Origin: Staphylococcus kloosii
GTDB taxonomy: Bacteria; Bacillota; Bacilli; Staphylococcales; Staphylococcaceae
Assembly: GCF_003019255.1 (NCBI RefSeq)
Contig: NZ_CP027846.1
Span: 310,001 to 374,000 of the forward strand
DNA length: 64,000 nucleotides
Reading direction: 5' to 3'
Below are positions 1 through 8,694 of the stretch, piece after piece; the first letter of the stretch is position 1, and every line of letters starts with the position of its first letter. Under the pieces are notes generated by a model. That model did not search any database, was not told the origin of the DNA, and saw only the letters and a program-made list of their open reading frames with translations. The position numbers were made by a program, and so were the translations under genes.

Positions 1-160
1 TTTTGAAAAAGTAACGAATATCGCGCTCGGTTATACGATGAACGATAAACCAGATAATAAAGACATCGAAATTCAACGTAACAGTGAGTTTAAACCACAA
101 TGGTATGTTGAATATAACGGCAAATGGCATCCATACTCTAAAAATGGGGGGCTAGAATAA
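1..160 (+). CDS. yycH: YycH (WalH), 3' end only
   Basis: Open frame from base 2 to the TAA at 158-160, cut by the window edge. About 52 residues are visible, rich in Asn/Lys and ending NGKWHPYSKNGGLE, which matches the end of a YycH-type protein. YycH is a membrane-anchored extracytoplasmic partner of YycI that modulates the WalK sensor kinase. The stop is followed directly by the ATG of the next gene, as expected for translationally coupled yycH-yycI. Assignment rests mainly on order (yycI and walJ follow) and is firm at family level. Confidence 0.85.
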   Translation, partial: FEKVTNIALGYTMNDKPDNKDIEIQRNSEFKPQWYVEYNGKWHPYSKNGGLE

Positions 161-949
161 ATGAACTGGAAACGTGCAAAAACATTATTTATCTTCGTAT
201 TTATTCTAGTAAATATTAGCTTAATCATTATTTATATCGATAAAGTTAATAAATCCCACATTAGCGAAAGTGATAGCGACAACAAAGTGAATTTTAAACA
301 AGAAGAGATCACTATACCTAATAATCTTCAGAGTGTGAAAGGCGTTAAAATGCAACTTATAACCGCTCGTACAAAAGACTTCACAGACTATGCCAAAAAT
401 AAAAAAGGCGTAGAGAGTGATGCAAATGGTGATATCGCTAAGTCTGACTTAGACCATCATATTAGCGTGAGTAAAGACAGTTTCACTAACTTGAAAAATT
501 ATATTAAAGATAACGTATATAAAGGTGATAGTTACGCGATGAGCGATGTAACAGATGACAAAGTTATCCTTGAACAAACGTATAACGCTTTTCCAATTAT
601 GAATAATAATAAGGCGCAGCTGACGTTTGATTTAAACAAACATAAACAAGCAACAAAATATAAACAAACAGCCATGGAGACTATCAAACCATCCAAAGGC
701 GAAAACAACGAAAAGAAACAAGTCATCAGCGCAAGATCAGCCATCGAATCTTTATATTATAACCGTTATCTGAAACATAAAGACGAAGTGACCCAAGTAA
801 GACTCGGATACTACACGGTCGTAAAAGAACCGAACGTCCAAGTATTAGAAGGTAACTGGGAAATTAAAGTGAAACATAAAGGTCAAAACAAGACGAAAAC
901 ATATTACGTCGAAGCGGTTAGCCAAAGCCCTAAAATCATCGAAGAATAG
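161..949 (+). CDS. yycI: YycI (WalI), WalK regulatory membrane protein
   Basis: 262-residue protein with a single amino-terminal membrane helix (about residues 7-26, FIFVFILVNISLIIIYI) and a long hydrophilic extracytoplasmic domain, the classic YycI layout. It pairs with YycH and adjusts activity of the WalKR cell-wall two-component system. The start ATG abuts the yycH stop with no spacer, so the two are coupled. A rho-independent terminator follows the stop, so the wal transcript may end here and not continue into walJ. Confidence 0.92.
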   Translation: MNWKRAKTLFIFVFILVNISLIIIYIDKVNKSHISESDSDNKVNFKQEEITIPNNLQSVKGVKMQLITARTKDFTDYAKNKKGVESDANGDIAKSDLDHHISVSKDSFTNLKNYIKDNVYKGDSYAMSDVTDDKVILEQTYNAFPIMNNNKAQLTFDLNKHKQATKYKQTAMETIKPSKGENNEKKQVISARSAIESLYYNRYLKHKDEVTQVRLGYYTVVKEPNVQVLEGNWEIKVKHKGQNKTKTYYVEAVSQSPKIIEE

Positions 950-960
950 TTTGTAATAAG

Positions 961-993
961 AGCGAAGCATAGGAATTATGCTTCGCTTTTTTT
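961..993 (+). terminator. Terminator of the wal operon after yycI
   Basis: Eleven-base perfect stem AGCGAAGCATA (961-971) with its complement at 977-987, a five-base loop and a run of T. It sits just after the yycI stop, so it would separate yycI from the inserted sugar genes. Confidence 0.85.
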
Positions 994-1180
994 GTTAGGT
1001 GAATGTTTTAATTTGAGAAATATTAATGGGTTAAATGACATAACTATATGCACAATATGTTACTTTATAGGTGCAATCATTACGTACTTCATTAAAGTTT
1101 ATCAACCAAGTATTGATAAACAACGCGGAGAATTGTCTCATATCCGTCACGATGAACGTACACAGCAAATTAATAGTTAA
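992..1180 (+). pseudogene. Possible carboxy-terminal remnant of a membrane transporter
   Basis: A short open frame of about 62 codons with no ATG and no clear ribosome site; its only starts are TTG codons overlapping the terminator tail. It contains one hydrophobic segment (TICTICYFIGAIITYFI) followed by a charged tail ending ERTQQINS. This is how the last helix and cytoplasmic tail of a sugar symporter look, and it lies 15 bases ahead of a pentulose kinase gene. I infer that a sugar transporter was deleted down to its tail. It could instead be a chance frame. Confidence 0.3.
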
Positions 1181-1195
1181 GATAAGAGGGATATA

Positions 1196-2686
1196 ATGGA
1201 AAACGTCGTATTAGGTATCGATTTAGGAACGAGTTCAGTTAAAACTATAGCAGTCAATAAACAAGGTGAAGTTATTACTACCGTAAGTGAACCGTTAGAA
1301 CTTATACAAAATTTCCCGGGATATAATGAACAAGATCCAGAGGCATGGTTTGAAGCTACTAAAAAAACCATCACAGCAATTACTCAAGATTCAGCGATGC
1401 AAGATAAACGCATCGAAGGCATATCATTTTCAGGACAAATGCATGGTCTTGTACCACTAGATAAATCACGCAACCTCATTCGTAATGCTATTTTATGAAA
1501 TGACACACGTACAACAGAACAATGCGAGCAACTAGCACAACGTTATGGTGATACATTATTAAAAAATCCTATTTTAGAAGGATTTACTTTACCAAAATTA
1601 TTATGGCTAAAACAACATGAACCAGATAACTGGAACAAGTTAGACGTCTTTGTCTTACCTAAAGATTACGTCAGGTATCGTTTAACTGGTGAACTGCATA
1701 TGGAATATAGCGATGCAGCGGGAACGTTACTATTAGACCCTGAGACGAACGAATGGGCGGAAGACATCGCGAGCGACCTTGAACTAGGCGATATCTTTCC
1801 ACCGCTTGTAACTTCTCATTGTCGAGTTGGCGAAGTTACTGATGCGTTATTGACCGAATTAGGTTTGGAAGAAGAAATAGCCGTCTTTGCTGGAGGCGCA
1901 GATAATGCATGTGGCGCGTTAGGTGCAGGTGTCATCAATGAAGATCAAACACTATGTAGCATTGGGACATCGGGCGTAATATTAGCACCTGAAAATAGTG
2001 AAGGGTTGAATTACGGTCATAACATTCATTATTTTAAACACGTTTTACCCGATACTGCATACGCAATGGGTGTGACGTTAAGTGCAGGTTACAGTTTAAA
2101 TTGGTTCAAAGAAACTGTATTCCCAGAAACTTCATTTGAAGACATGATAGAAGCGGCGTCAAAAACAAATATCGGTGCCAATGGATTAATTTATGCACCC
2201 TATATACAAGGAGAACGTACACCACACGGCGATGCTACAGTTCGAGGTAGCTTTATCGGCTTAAGTGGTTCAACGACAGCAGGACAAATGGCACGTGCAA
2301 CAATTGAAGGTATTACTTACGCACTTTATGAAGCGATTGTCTTTATGCGTCAAGCAGGTAAATCAATCGACCATATCATTTCTATTGGCGGAGGTGCTAA
2401 AAGTGAATTTTGGCTACAACTCCAAGCAGACGTCTTTAATACCAAAGTAAGTAAATTAAATTATGAAGAAGGGCCAGGCATGGGCGCCGCAATGTTGGCA
2501 GCAGTAGGGCTAGAATGGTTCGATTCATTCGAAGATTGCGCGAAGCAGTTTATAAAAACAAGTAACACTTATACGCCTAACGAAGATAATCATCAGCGCT
2601 ATATACAGTATTTTGAAATTTATCGTCAAGTTTATGCACAAACAAAAGATTTATCACGCCAACTTTTAGCAATTGAACAAAATTAG
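1196..2686 (+). pseudogene. xylB: Xylulokinase (FGGY family), interrupted by an in-frame TGA
   Basis: The frame reads continuously as an FGGY carbohydrate kinase of about 496 residues: ATP-binding start VLGIDLGTSSVKT, a FSGQMHGLV segment, and carboxy-terminal GGADNACGALGAG, SIGTSG and GGGAKS motifs. Codon 101 (1496-1498) is TGA exactly where the family has Trp in the conserved AILWNDTRT motif, so a single TGG to TGA change explains it. Both halves remain in the same frame and are otherwise intact, so inactivation looks recent. An internal ATG at 1700 could start the carboxy-terminal part but would lack the phosphate-binding loop. It is followed 12 bases later by a polyol dehydrogenase, suggesting a xylitol/arabitol or xylulose route. 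Readthrough or a sequencing error cannot be excluded. Confidence 0.9.
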
Positions 2687-2698
2687 GAGGAATTTATA

Positions 2699-3772
2699 AT
2701 GGCACAACAAATACCACAAAAAATGAACATTTCATTACTTAATAAACCTTTCGATATGGAATTAAAAGAAGTAGACGTACCAGAAATTGGACCACATGAT
2801 GTCTTAGTCAAAGTTATGGCTGTAGGCGTTTGTGGTTCAGACGTTCACTATTATGAACACGGCAGAGTAGGAGAATTCGTCGTAGAAAAACCACTTATTT
2901 TAGGCCATGAATGTGCAGGCATCGTTGCAGACGTCGGATCAGCAGTAACTAAATTTAAAGTAGGTGACCGAGTAGCAATCGAACCAGGAGTAACATGTGG
3001 GGAATGTGAATACTGTAAAGCAGGACAATATAATCTTTGCCCACACGTAGAATTTTTAGCAACACCACCAATCGATGGCGCATTCAGTCAATATATTAGC
3101 CATCCGGAAGGCTTTTTATTCCACATTCCTGATTCAATGACATACGAACAAGCAACATTGAATGAACCATTTTCAGTAGGCATTCAAGCATGTAAACGTG
3201 CAAACGTTCAGCCAGGTTCAACGGTAGTCATTATGGGTATGGGACCAGTTGGCTTAATGGCTGTCGTTGCAGCTAAAGCCTTTGGTGCGACTAATATTAT
3301 CGTGTCTGACCTAGAACAAATCCGTTTAGACGAAGCATTAAAACTCGGTGCGACACACGCAATTGATATTAAAAAAGAAGACGTTAACGAACGCATTAAA
3401 GAAATCACAGATGGTGACGGCGTAAACTACGCCATTGAAACTGCAGGTAATCCGACAGCACTAAAAAATGCATTAGGTTCATTAAAAAATGGCGGTACAC
3501 TTGCTATCGTTGGTTTACCACAACAAGAAACAAACGACCTAAATATCCCATTTATTGCTAACCATGAAATTAACATCGTAGGTATTTTCAGATATGCCAA
3601 CACATATCAAATGGGTGTAGAAATGTTAAATTCAACAGCTGCAGATCTAGATTCAATGTTTACAGATGAATACAATTTAGAAGATGCACAACAAGCTATG
3701 GAACAAGCACGTACAAACAAAAGCGGTTCATTGAAAGTGATGGTTTATCCAAATGGCAAACCTGTAGAGTAA
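2699..3772 (+). CDS. Zinc-dependent polyol (sorbitol/xylitol-type) dehydrogenase
   Basis: 357-residue medium-chain dehydrogenase. Visible features are the catalytic zinc motif VGVCGSDVHYYEHG (around residue 44), GHECAG, the structural-zinc cysteines CGECEYCKAGQYNLC, an NEPFSVG segment and the Rossmann motif GMGPVGLM (around 180). The family oxidises polyols such as sorbitol or xylitol to ketoses with NAD+. A strong TTAGGAGGA site precedes the ATG, 12 bases after xylB, so the two form one transcription unit. With xylB broken, the ketose product may no longer be phosphorylated by this pair. Exact substrate is not decidable from sequence. Confidence 0.88.
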   Translation: MAQQIPQKMNISLLNKPFDMELKEVDVPEIGPHDVLVKVMAVGVCGSDVHYYEHGRVGEFVVEKPLILGHECAGIVADVGSAVTKFKVGDRVAIEPGVTCGECEYCKAGQYNLCPHVEFLATPPIDGAFSQYISHPEGFLFHIPDSMTYEQATLNEPFSVGIQACKRANVQPGSTVVIMGMGPVGLMAVVAAKAFGATNIIVSDLEQIRLDEALKLGATHAIDIKKEDVNERIKEITDGDGVNYAIETAGNPTALKNALGSLKNGGTLAIVGLPQQETNDLNIPFIANHEINIVGIFRYANTYQMGVEMLNSTAADLDSMFTDEYNLEDAQQAMEQARTNKSGSLKVMVYPNGKPVE

Positions 3773-3850
3773 GATTTGAGGTTTGAGGTTGATAGAGATG
3801 AAACTTTTGCAGAATTCGTGAGTGAGATTTAGATATGAATCATTAGCAAT

Positions 3851-3888
3851 AAGTCTGGAGCATAATATTAGCTTCAGGCTTATTTTTA
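3851..3888 (+). terminator. Terminator after the polyol dehydrogenase
   Basis: Stem AAGTCTGGAGC (3851-3861) pairs with GCTTCAGGCTT (3871-3881) with two G-U pairs, then a T-rich tail. Confidence 0.75.
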
Positions 3889-3892
3889 TATT

Positions 3893-3960
3893 GGTAGTAG
3901 ATGACTGAATTGAAGTTGCACTTGTATCAAGCTTTTTGAACTTTAGTCATTGTGGACGAT
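3893..3960 (+). repeat. Dispersed intergenic repeat, copy A
   Basis: Contains AGTAGATGACTGAATTGAAG and CTTGTATCAAGCTTTTTGAA followed by a TAGTCAT motif. Related copies lie at 40190-40252 (opposite strand) and 50228-50291. All three sit beside rho-independent terminators. From memory it resembles a common staphylococcal intergenic repeat; not verified. Confidence 0.6.
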
Positions 3961-4013
3961 GCGGGGATACAATCTTATTTATTCCAATAAGATTTTTGAG
4001 CCGCTCTTTTTTA
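3961..4013 (+). terminator. Second hairpin ahead of the walJ promoter region
   Basis: Outer GCGG (3961-3964) pairs with CCGC (4001-4004), inner AATCTTATT (3971-3979) with AATAAGATT (3986-3994), then TCTTTTTT. It could act as a backup terminator insulating walJ. Confidence 0.55.
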
Positions 4014-4318
4014 TGTATATGTGGATAAGTAGTGCAGTTTTGAACAAACAATAATTACAAAATTGTAGTTGTTGTATAGGCATAAAGTAACTTGTTATAG
4101 TATAATATAATAGTGTTTTTACGAACGGAGTAATATTAATACTGACAACTCATAGATATACATGAATCACATACGACAGTCGTGGAATGTGAACAGTCGA
4201 AGCGGTTGTACGATATGTAAGTTTTAAAGGGAAGACTACAGGAACAGTGCAGTAAGAATGCACGTAGTGTAGATATTAAAAATTGTAGTAGTTTAAAGAT
4301 TAGAAAGGGTGAAATCGC
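4014..4318 (+). promoter_or_regulatory. walJ promoter and long, possibly structured leader
   Basis: An extended -10 element (TATAGTATAAT, ending at 4106) begins a leader of about 200 bases with no open frame. The leader can form hairpins: CACAT/ATGTG enclosing ACGAC/GTCGT at 4168-4191, and GTGCA/TGCAC at 4247-4263. No known riboswitch signature was recognised. The region gives walJ a promoter of its own, consistent with the terminators that cut it off from yycI. Confidence 0.45.
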
Positions 4319-5110
4319 TTGATACGAATGAGTGTATTAGCGAGTGGTAGTACGGGAAATGCCACTTATGTGGAAAGTGATAAAGGCAGTTTACTCGTAG
4401 ACGTAGGTCTAACTGGTAAAAAAATGGAAGAACTATTTGGACAAATAGACAAAAAAATAGAAGATTTAAACGGCATACTTGTTACACATGAACACATAGA
4501 CCACATCAAAGGTCTAGGCGTGCTAGCACGTAAATATAAATTACCAATTTATGCCAACGAAAAAACTTGGACAGCAATAGATAAAAAGGATGGCAAAATA
4601 CCTATGGATCAGAAATTTATTTTTAATCCATACGATACTCAATCTATTGCAGGATTTGATATAGAGTCATTTAATGTATCTCACGATGCGATTGACCCTC
4701 AATTTTACATTTTCCATAACAATTATAAGAAATTCACTATCTTAACAGATACAGGCTACGTATCAGACCGCATGAAAGGCATGATTCAAGGCAGTGATGC
4801 GTTTATGTTCGAAAGCAATCACGATGTCGATATGTTACGCATGTGCCGTTATCCTTGGAAAACGAAACAACGTATATTAGGCGATATGGGCCACGTATCG
4901 AACGAAGATGCTGGACATGCCATGACAGACGTAATCACTGGTAGTACGAAACGCATCTATTTATCACATTTATCACAAGATAATAATATGAAAGATTTAG
5001 CACGTATGAGCGTTGCCCAAGTATTGAATGAAAATGATATCGATACAGATCGTGAAGTCATACTATGCGATACAGATAAGGCAGAAGCGACACCTATTTA
5101 TACATTGTAG
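4319..5110 (+). CDS. walJ: WalJ (YycJ), metallo-beta-lactamase-fold nuclease
   Basis: 263-residue protein with the metallo-hydrolase signature THEHIDHIKG (around residues 58-67), an early ASGSTGNATYV segment, and DTGYVSD and SHLSQDNN metal-site regions. YycJ/WalJ proteins are encoded at the end of the wal operon and are thought to be DNA exonucleases of the metallo-beta-lactamase superfamily. Start is TTG at 4319 with a GAAAGGGTG ribosome site. Normally it directly follows yycI; here 3.4 kb of sugar genes lie between, and it has its own promoter region. Confidence 0.93.
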   Translation: MIRMSVLASGSTGNATYVESDKGSLLVDVGLTGKKMEELFGQIDKKIEDLNGILVTHEHIDHIKGLGVLARKYKLPIYANEKTWTAIDKKDGKIPMDQKFIFNPYDTQSIAGFDIESFNVSHDAIDPQFYIFHNNYKKFTILTDTGYVSDRMKGMIQGSDAFMFESNHDVDMLRMCRYPWKTKQRILGDMGHVSNEDAGHAMTDVITGSTKRIYLSHLSQDNNMKDLARMSVAQVLNENDIDTDREVILCDTDKAEATPIYTL

Positions 5111-5140
5111 AAGATTAGTTGGTGGGTGCTGTTATAGAGG

Positions 5141-5173
5141 AGCTGAGACATGATAAGATGTCTCAGCTTTTTT
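5141..5173 (+). terminator. Terminator after walJ
   Basis: Perfect stem AGCTGAGACAT (5141-5151) / ATGTCTCAGCT with a six-base loop and T tract. Confidence 0.88.
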
Positions 5174-5347
5174 ATATCAAAATTCAGATTATAGATATGG
5201 TACAATATAATAAAAATAAAGCATTATAATATTTGAGAGATAGAACTATTTTAGTATGAAAATGATAAGTTAGTCATAATTTTAAGGTGAAATAACTTAA
5301 TTTTTCTAAATTGCTTTGTAATAGTATATTAAGCCATTGTAAATCAA

Positions 5348-5578
5348 TGTGTATAACTATGTAAGACAACCACGAAGTTATCCACTGTTTTGTGCATAGT
5401 TATCCAGAGTTGTGCACAATTCACAGAGAAATACCCACATTATACACAGAGTTATCCACAAATACACAAGTTATCCCCGGAATTTGTAGTACAAAATTGT
5501 AAAAAGTGTAAAGTATGTTTATTCAATAATGGTATAATTAGAGGGAAATGTGTGAATAAGTGTATAACTTGTGGATAA
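5348..5578. promoter_or_regulatory. Cluster of DnaA boxes upstream of rlmH
   Basis: Five perfect TTATNCACA boxes: 5348-5356 (minus), 5440-5448 (plus), 5452-5460 (plus), 5551-5559 (minus) and 5570-5578 (minus). Near matches lie at 5378-5386, 5400-5408 and 5471-5479. No gene lies between 5111 and 5619. The cluster is tens of kb from where oriC would be expected in a staphylococcus, so it may titrate or reload DnaA, or regulate rlmH. Confidence 0.7.
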
Positions 5579-5619
5579 GTCTAATAACTTATGATTATTC
5601 AAGATATTTGGAGGATAAT

Positions 5620-6099
5620 ATGAAAATAACAATACTGACCGTAGGCAAACTTAAAGAGAAATATTGGAAACAAGCTATCGCAGAATACGAAAAACGCCTC
5701 GGAGTCTACACCAAAATAGAAGTCATTGAAGTGGCAGACGAAAAAGCACCCGAAAACATGAGCGATAAAGAAATAGAACAAGTAAAAGCGAAAGAAGGCC
5801 AACGCTTACTAAGCAAAATCAAAGATCAAGCCACCGTCATCACACTAGAAATCAAAGGCAATATGCTGACATCAGAAGGTTTAGCGAAAGAGATAGAACG
5901 CCGCATGACCCAAGGCCAAAGCGACTTCGTATTTATTATCGGCGGCTCTCACGGCCTACACCAAGACGTCCTAAACAGAAGCAACTACAGCCTGTCATTC
6001 AGCAAGATGACCTTCCCCCACCAAATGATGCGTGTCGTACTAATCGAACAAATCTACAGAGCATTTAAGATAATGCGGGGAGAGACATATCACAAATAA
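5620..6099 (+). CDS. rlmH: RlmH, 23S rRNA pseudouridine-1915 N3-methyltransferase (OrfX)
   Basis: 159-residue SPOUT methyltransferase from MKITILTVGKLKEKY to RGETYHK. The SAM-binding knot shows as FVFIIGGSHGLH and the LSFSKMTFPHQMMRVVLIEQIYRA motif region. It methylates pseudouridine 1915 in helix 69 of 23S rRNA. The ATG at 5620 has GGAGG seven bases upstream; an upstream in-frame start at 5560 is rejected. The last codons carry the attachment sequence for SCC elements, and the gene remains intact because SCC integration regenerates its end. Confidence 0.97.
   Translation: MKITILTVGKLKEKYWKQAIAEYEKRLGVYTKIEVIEVADEKAPENMSDKEIEQVKAKEGQRLLSKIKDQATVITLEIKGNMLTSEGLAKEIERRMTQGQSDFVFIIGGSHGLHQDVLNRSNYSLSFSKMTFPHQMMRVVLIEQIYRAFKIMRGETYHK
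6083..6099 (+). other. SCC-type attachment site (left) at the end of rlmH
   Basis: The final rlmH codons read ACATATCACAAATAA, matching the known SCC att core (TATCAYAAATRA). A related direct copy is at 31512-31528, which would delimit an island of about 25 kb. Confidence 0.8.
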
Positions 6100-6229
6100 A
6101 ACTAAAAAATAGGTTGTATGTAACTCACTTTGAAATTGATTGAATATATAGTATCTTTAATAAAATGCAGCTATTGTGGCGTAGAATTTGAGAATCAAAA
6201 AAGGATTAATATAGTTTGAAGAGACTGAG

Positions 6230-6535
6230 CATAAATACTAGAAAAATGGCCAGTAAATGAGTTTATTATAAATTCATTTACTGGCTTCTTTAAATAATTA
6301 TCTAGACAATTTGCTTTTCTAGACATACTCTGAAATGCGTTATTTTCTTTAAGAATATTAATATATGACTTGTTTTGGTAATGATAACCTTGGTCAGAGT
6401 GTATTGTCATGCGATAGTTAAGATTAGATCTTTTAATTAAAACATTGTTTTAAATATCGATGACAAGGTCTAATGTAGGACGTGTAGACATAAGTTTCGG
6501 AATTATATAAATCCATAAAAGTAGATAAATCGAAA
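6230..6535 (-). pseudogene. IS3-family (IS150-like) transposase OrfB remnant
   Basis: On the minus strand the frame reads MSTRPTLDLVIDI, a stop, then NNVLIKRSNLNYRMTIHSDQGYHYQNKSY and QSMSRKANCLDN. These are the DDE integrase motifs HSDQG and QSMSRKGNCLDN of IS3-family OrfB. The stop, the lost amino-terminal half and the scrambled end after CLDN show a dead fragment. It sits just inside the island. A perfect 12-base inverted repeat (GCCAGTAAATGA at 6249-6260, complement at 6274-6285) lies in its tail. Confidence 0.8.
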
Positions 6536-6541
6536 ACATTT

Positions 6542-6558
6542 ATACCCCTAAGGGGTAT
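6542..6558 (+). promoter_or_regulatory. CsoR-type copper operator upstream of copB
   Basis: Perfect palindrome ATACCCC-TAA-GGGGTAT, the form of CsoR operators, about 55 bases ahead of copB. No csoR gene is in the window, so the repressor would come from elsewhere in the genome. Confidence 0.8.
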
Positions 6559-6613
6559 GTGTTATAGTATAAGTATAGCTAATATAATATTTTCATAAAT
6601 AGGAGGAGTTAAT

Positions 6614-8677
6614 TTGAAGAATAATGGTGAAGAGCTTAAGCATCAAAATCACATGAATCATTCCAATCAAATGCATCATGATAACCATGAATCACATAAT
6701 CATCATAGTGGCCATGCACATCATCATGGGAATTTTAAAGCTAAGTTTTTTGTTTCATTAATTTTTGCAATACCTATCATTTTTTTATCGCCAATGATGG
6801 GCGTTAAATTACCTTTTCAATTCACATTTCCAGGTTCTGAATGGGTAGTGTTAATATTAGGTACAATTTTATTCTTTTATGGTGGTAAACCGTTCTTGTC
6901 TGGTGGTAAAGATGAAATTGCTGCAAAAAAACCAGGCATGATGACCTTAGTTGCCCTAGGCATTTCGGTAGCTTATATTTATAGCTTGTATGCTTTTTAT
7001 ATGAATAACTTTAGTAGTGCAACTGGTCATACAATGGACTTTTTTTGGGAATTAGCTACCTTAATTTTAATTATGTTATTAGGACATTGGATAGAAATGA
7101 ATGCTGTCGGAAATGCTGGAGATGCCTTAAAGAAAATGGCAGAACTTTTACCTAATAGTGCTATTAAAGTTATGGACAATGGTCAACGCGAAGAAGTTAA
7201 AATATCAGAGATCATGACTGATGATGTCGTCGAAGTAAAAGCCGGAGAAAGCATTCCAACAGATGGTATTATTGTTCAAGGACAAACATCCATAGATGAA
7301 TCCCTAGTCACTGGAGAATCAAAAAAAGTACAAAAAAATCAAAATGACAACGTCATCGGGGGTTCTATTAATGGGTCTGGAACAATACAACTCAAGGTTA
7401 CAGCTGTGGGAGAAGATGGATATCTTTCTCAAGTTATGGGACTTGTTAATCAAGCACAAAGTGATAAATCTAGTGCTGAATTGTTATCTGATAAAGTAGC
7501 GGGTTATTTATTCTACTTTGCTGTAAGTGTTGGCGTGATTTCTTTTATTGTCTGGATGCTCATTCAAAATGATGTTGATTTTGCATTAGAACGTCTTGTA
7601 ACTGTGTTAGTCATTGCTTGTCCACATGCTTTAGGCCTGGCAATACCTTTAGTCACTGCACGTTCTACTTCAATTGGTGCACATAATGGTTTAATTATTA
7701 AAAATAGAGAGTCTGTAGAAATAGCTCAACATATCGATTATGTAATGATGGATAAAACTGGTACTTTAACTGAGGGTAACTTTTCTGTGAATCATTATGA
7801 GAGCTTTAAAAATGATTTGAGTAATGATACAATATTAAGCCTTTTCGCCTCATTAGAAAGTCAATCTAATCACCCATTAGCTATAAGTATTGTTGATTTT
7901 GCGAAAAGTAAAAATGTTTCATTTACTAATCCACAAGACGTTAATAATATTCCAGGTGTCGGATTAGAAGGTCTAATTGATAATAAAACATATAAAATAA
8001 CAAATGTCTCTTATCTTGATAAACATAAACTTAATTATGACGATGACTTGTTTACTAAATTAGCTCAACAAGGTAATTCAATCAGCTATTTAATTGAGGA
8101 TCAACAAGTCATTGGCATGATTGCTCAAGGAGATCAAATTAAAGAAAGCTCAAAACAAATGGTAGCTGATTTACTATCAAGAAATATTACACCAGTCATG
8201 CTTACAGGTGACAATAATGAAGTGGCACACGCTGTCGCAAAAGAATTAGGTATTAGTGATGTCCACGCACAACTCATGCCAGAAGATAAGGAAAGCATTA
8301 TAAAAGATTATCAAAGTGACGGTAATAAAGTCATGATGGTCGGAGACGGTATCAACGATGCGCCGAGTCTTATAAGAGCCGATATTGGTATAGCAATTGG
8401 TGCAGGCACAGATGTTGCAGTGGATTCAGGTGATATCATACTTGTTAAAAGTAATCCATCAGATATTATTCATTTCTTGACCCTTTCAAATAATACTATG
8501 AGAAAAATGGTGCAAAACTTATGGTGGGGTGCAGGTTATAATATTGTTGCTGTACCTTTAGCAGCTGGTATTTTAGCATTTATCGGCTTGATTTTATCAC
8601 CTGCAATAGGTGCTATTTTAATGTCACTAAGTACGGTTATTGTTGCAATTAATGCCTTTACATTAAAATTAAAATAA
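6614..8677 (+). CDS. copB: CopB-type copper-exporting P-type ATPase
   Basis: 687-residue P1B ATPase with a His-rich amino tail (residues 8-40, many HH and HxH) instead of a CxxC domain. The ion-site motif is CPH (VIACPHALGLAIP, about residue 337), typical of CopB pumps. The phosphorylation motif is DKTGTLTEG (about 380), with TGES, HPLA and MVGDGINDAP downstream. It exports copper from the cytoplasm. Start is TTG at 6614 behind AGGAGGAG. A CsoR-type operator precedes it and copL follows 17 bases later, as in copper islands of SCC/ACME elements. Confidence 0.95.
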   Translation: MKNNGEELKHQNHMNHSNQMHHDNHESHNHHSGHAHHHGNFKAKFFVSLIFAIPIIFLSPMMGVKLPFQFTFPGSEWVVLILGTILFFYGGKPFLSGGKDEIAAKKPGMMTLVALGISVAYIYSLYAFYMNNFSSATGHTMDFFWELATLILIMLLGHWIEMNAVGNAGDALKKMAELLPNSAIKVMDNGQREEVKISEIMTDDVVEVKAGESIPTDGIIVQGQTSIDESLVTGESKKVQKNQNDNVIGGSINGSGTIQLKVTAVGEDGYLSQVMGLVNQAQSDKSSAELLSDKVAGYLFYFAVSVGVISFIVWMLIQNDVDFALERLVTVLVIACPHALGLAIPLVTARSTSIGAHNGLIIKNRESVEIAQHIDYVMMDKTGTLTEGNFSVNHYESFKNDLSNDTILSLFASLESQSNHPLAISIVDFAKSKNVSFTNPQDVNNIPGVGLEGLIDNKTYKITNVSYLDKHKLNYDDDLFTKLAQQGNSISYLIEDQQVIGMIAQGDQIKESSKQMVADLLSRNITPVMLTGDNNEVAHAVAKELGISDVHAQLMPEDKESIIKDYQSDGNKVMMVGDGINDAPSLIRADIGIAIGAGTDVAVDSGDIILVKSNPSDIIHFLTLSNNTMRKMVQNLWWGAGYNIVAVPLAAGILAFIGLILSPAIGAILMSLSTVIVAINAFTLKLK

Positions 8678-8694
8678 AAGATAGGAGTTTTATT

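Noticed and set aside
5390..5578. 62-codon Cys-rich plus-strand frame upstream of rlmH
   Set aside because: It is made of the DnaA-box repeats and has no ribosome site; the region is better read as regulatory DNA.
5560..5619. Upstream ATG extending RlmH by 20 residues
   Set aside because: The ATG at 5620 has an ideal GGAGG and matches the conserved RlmH start MKIT.
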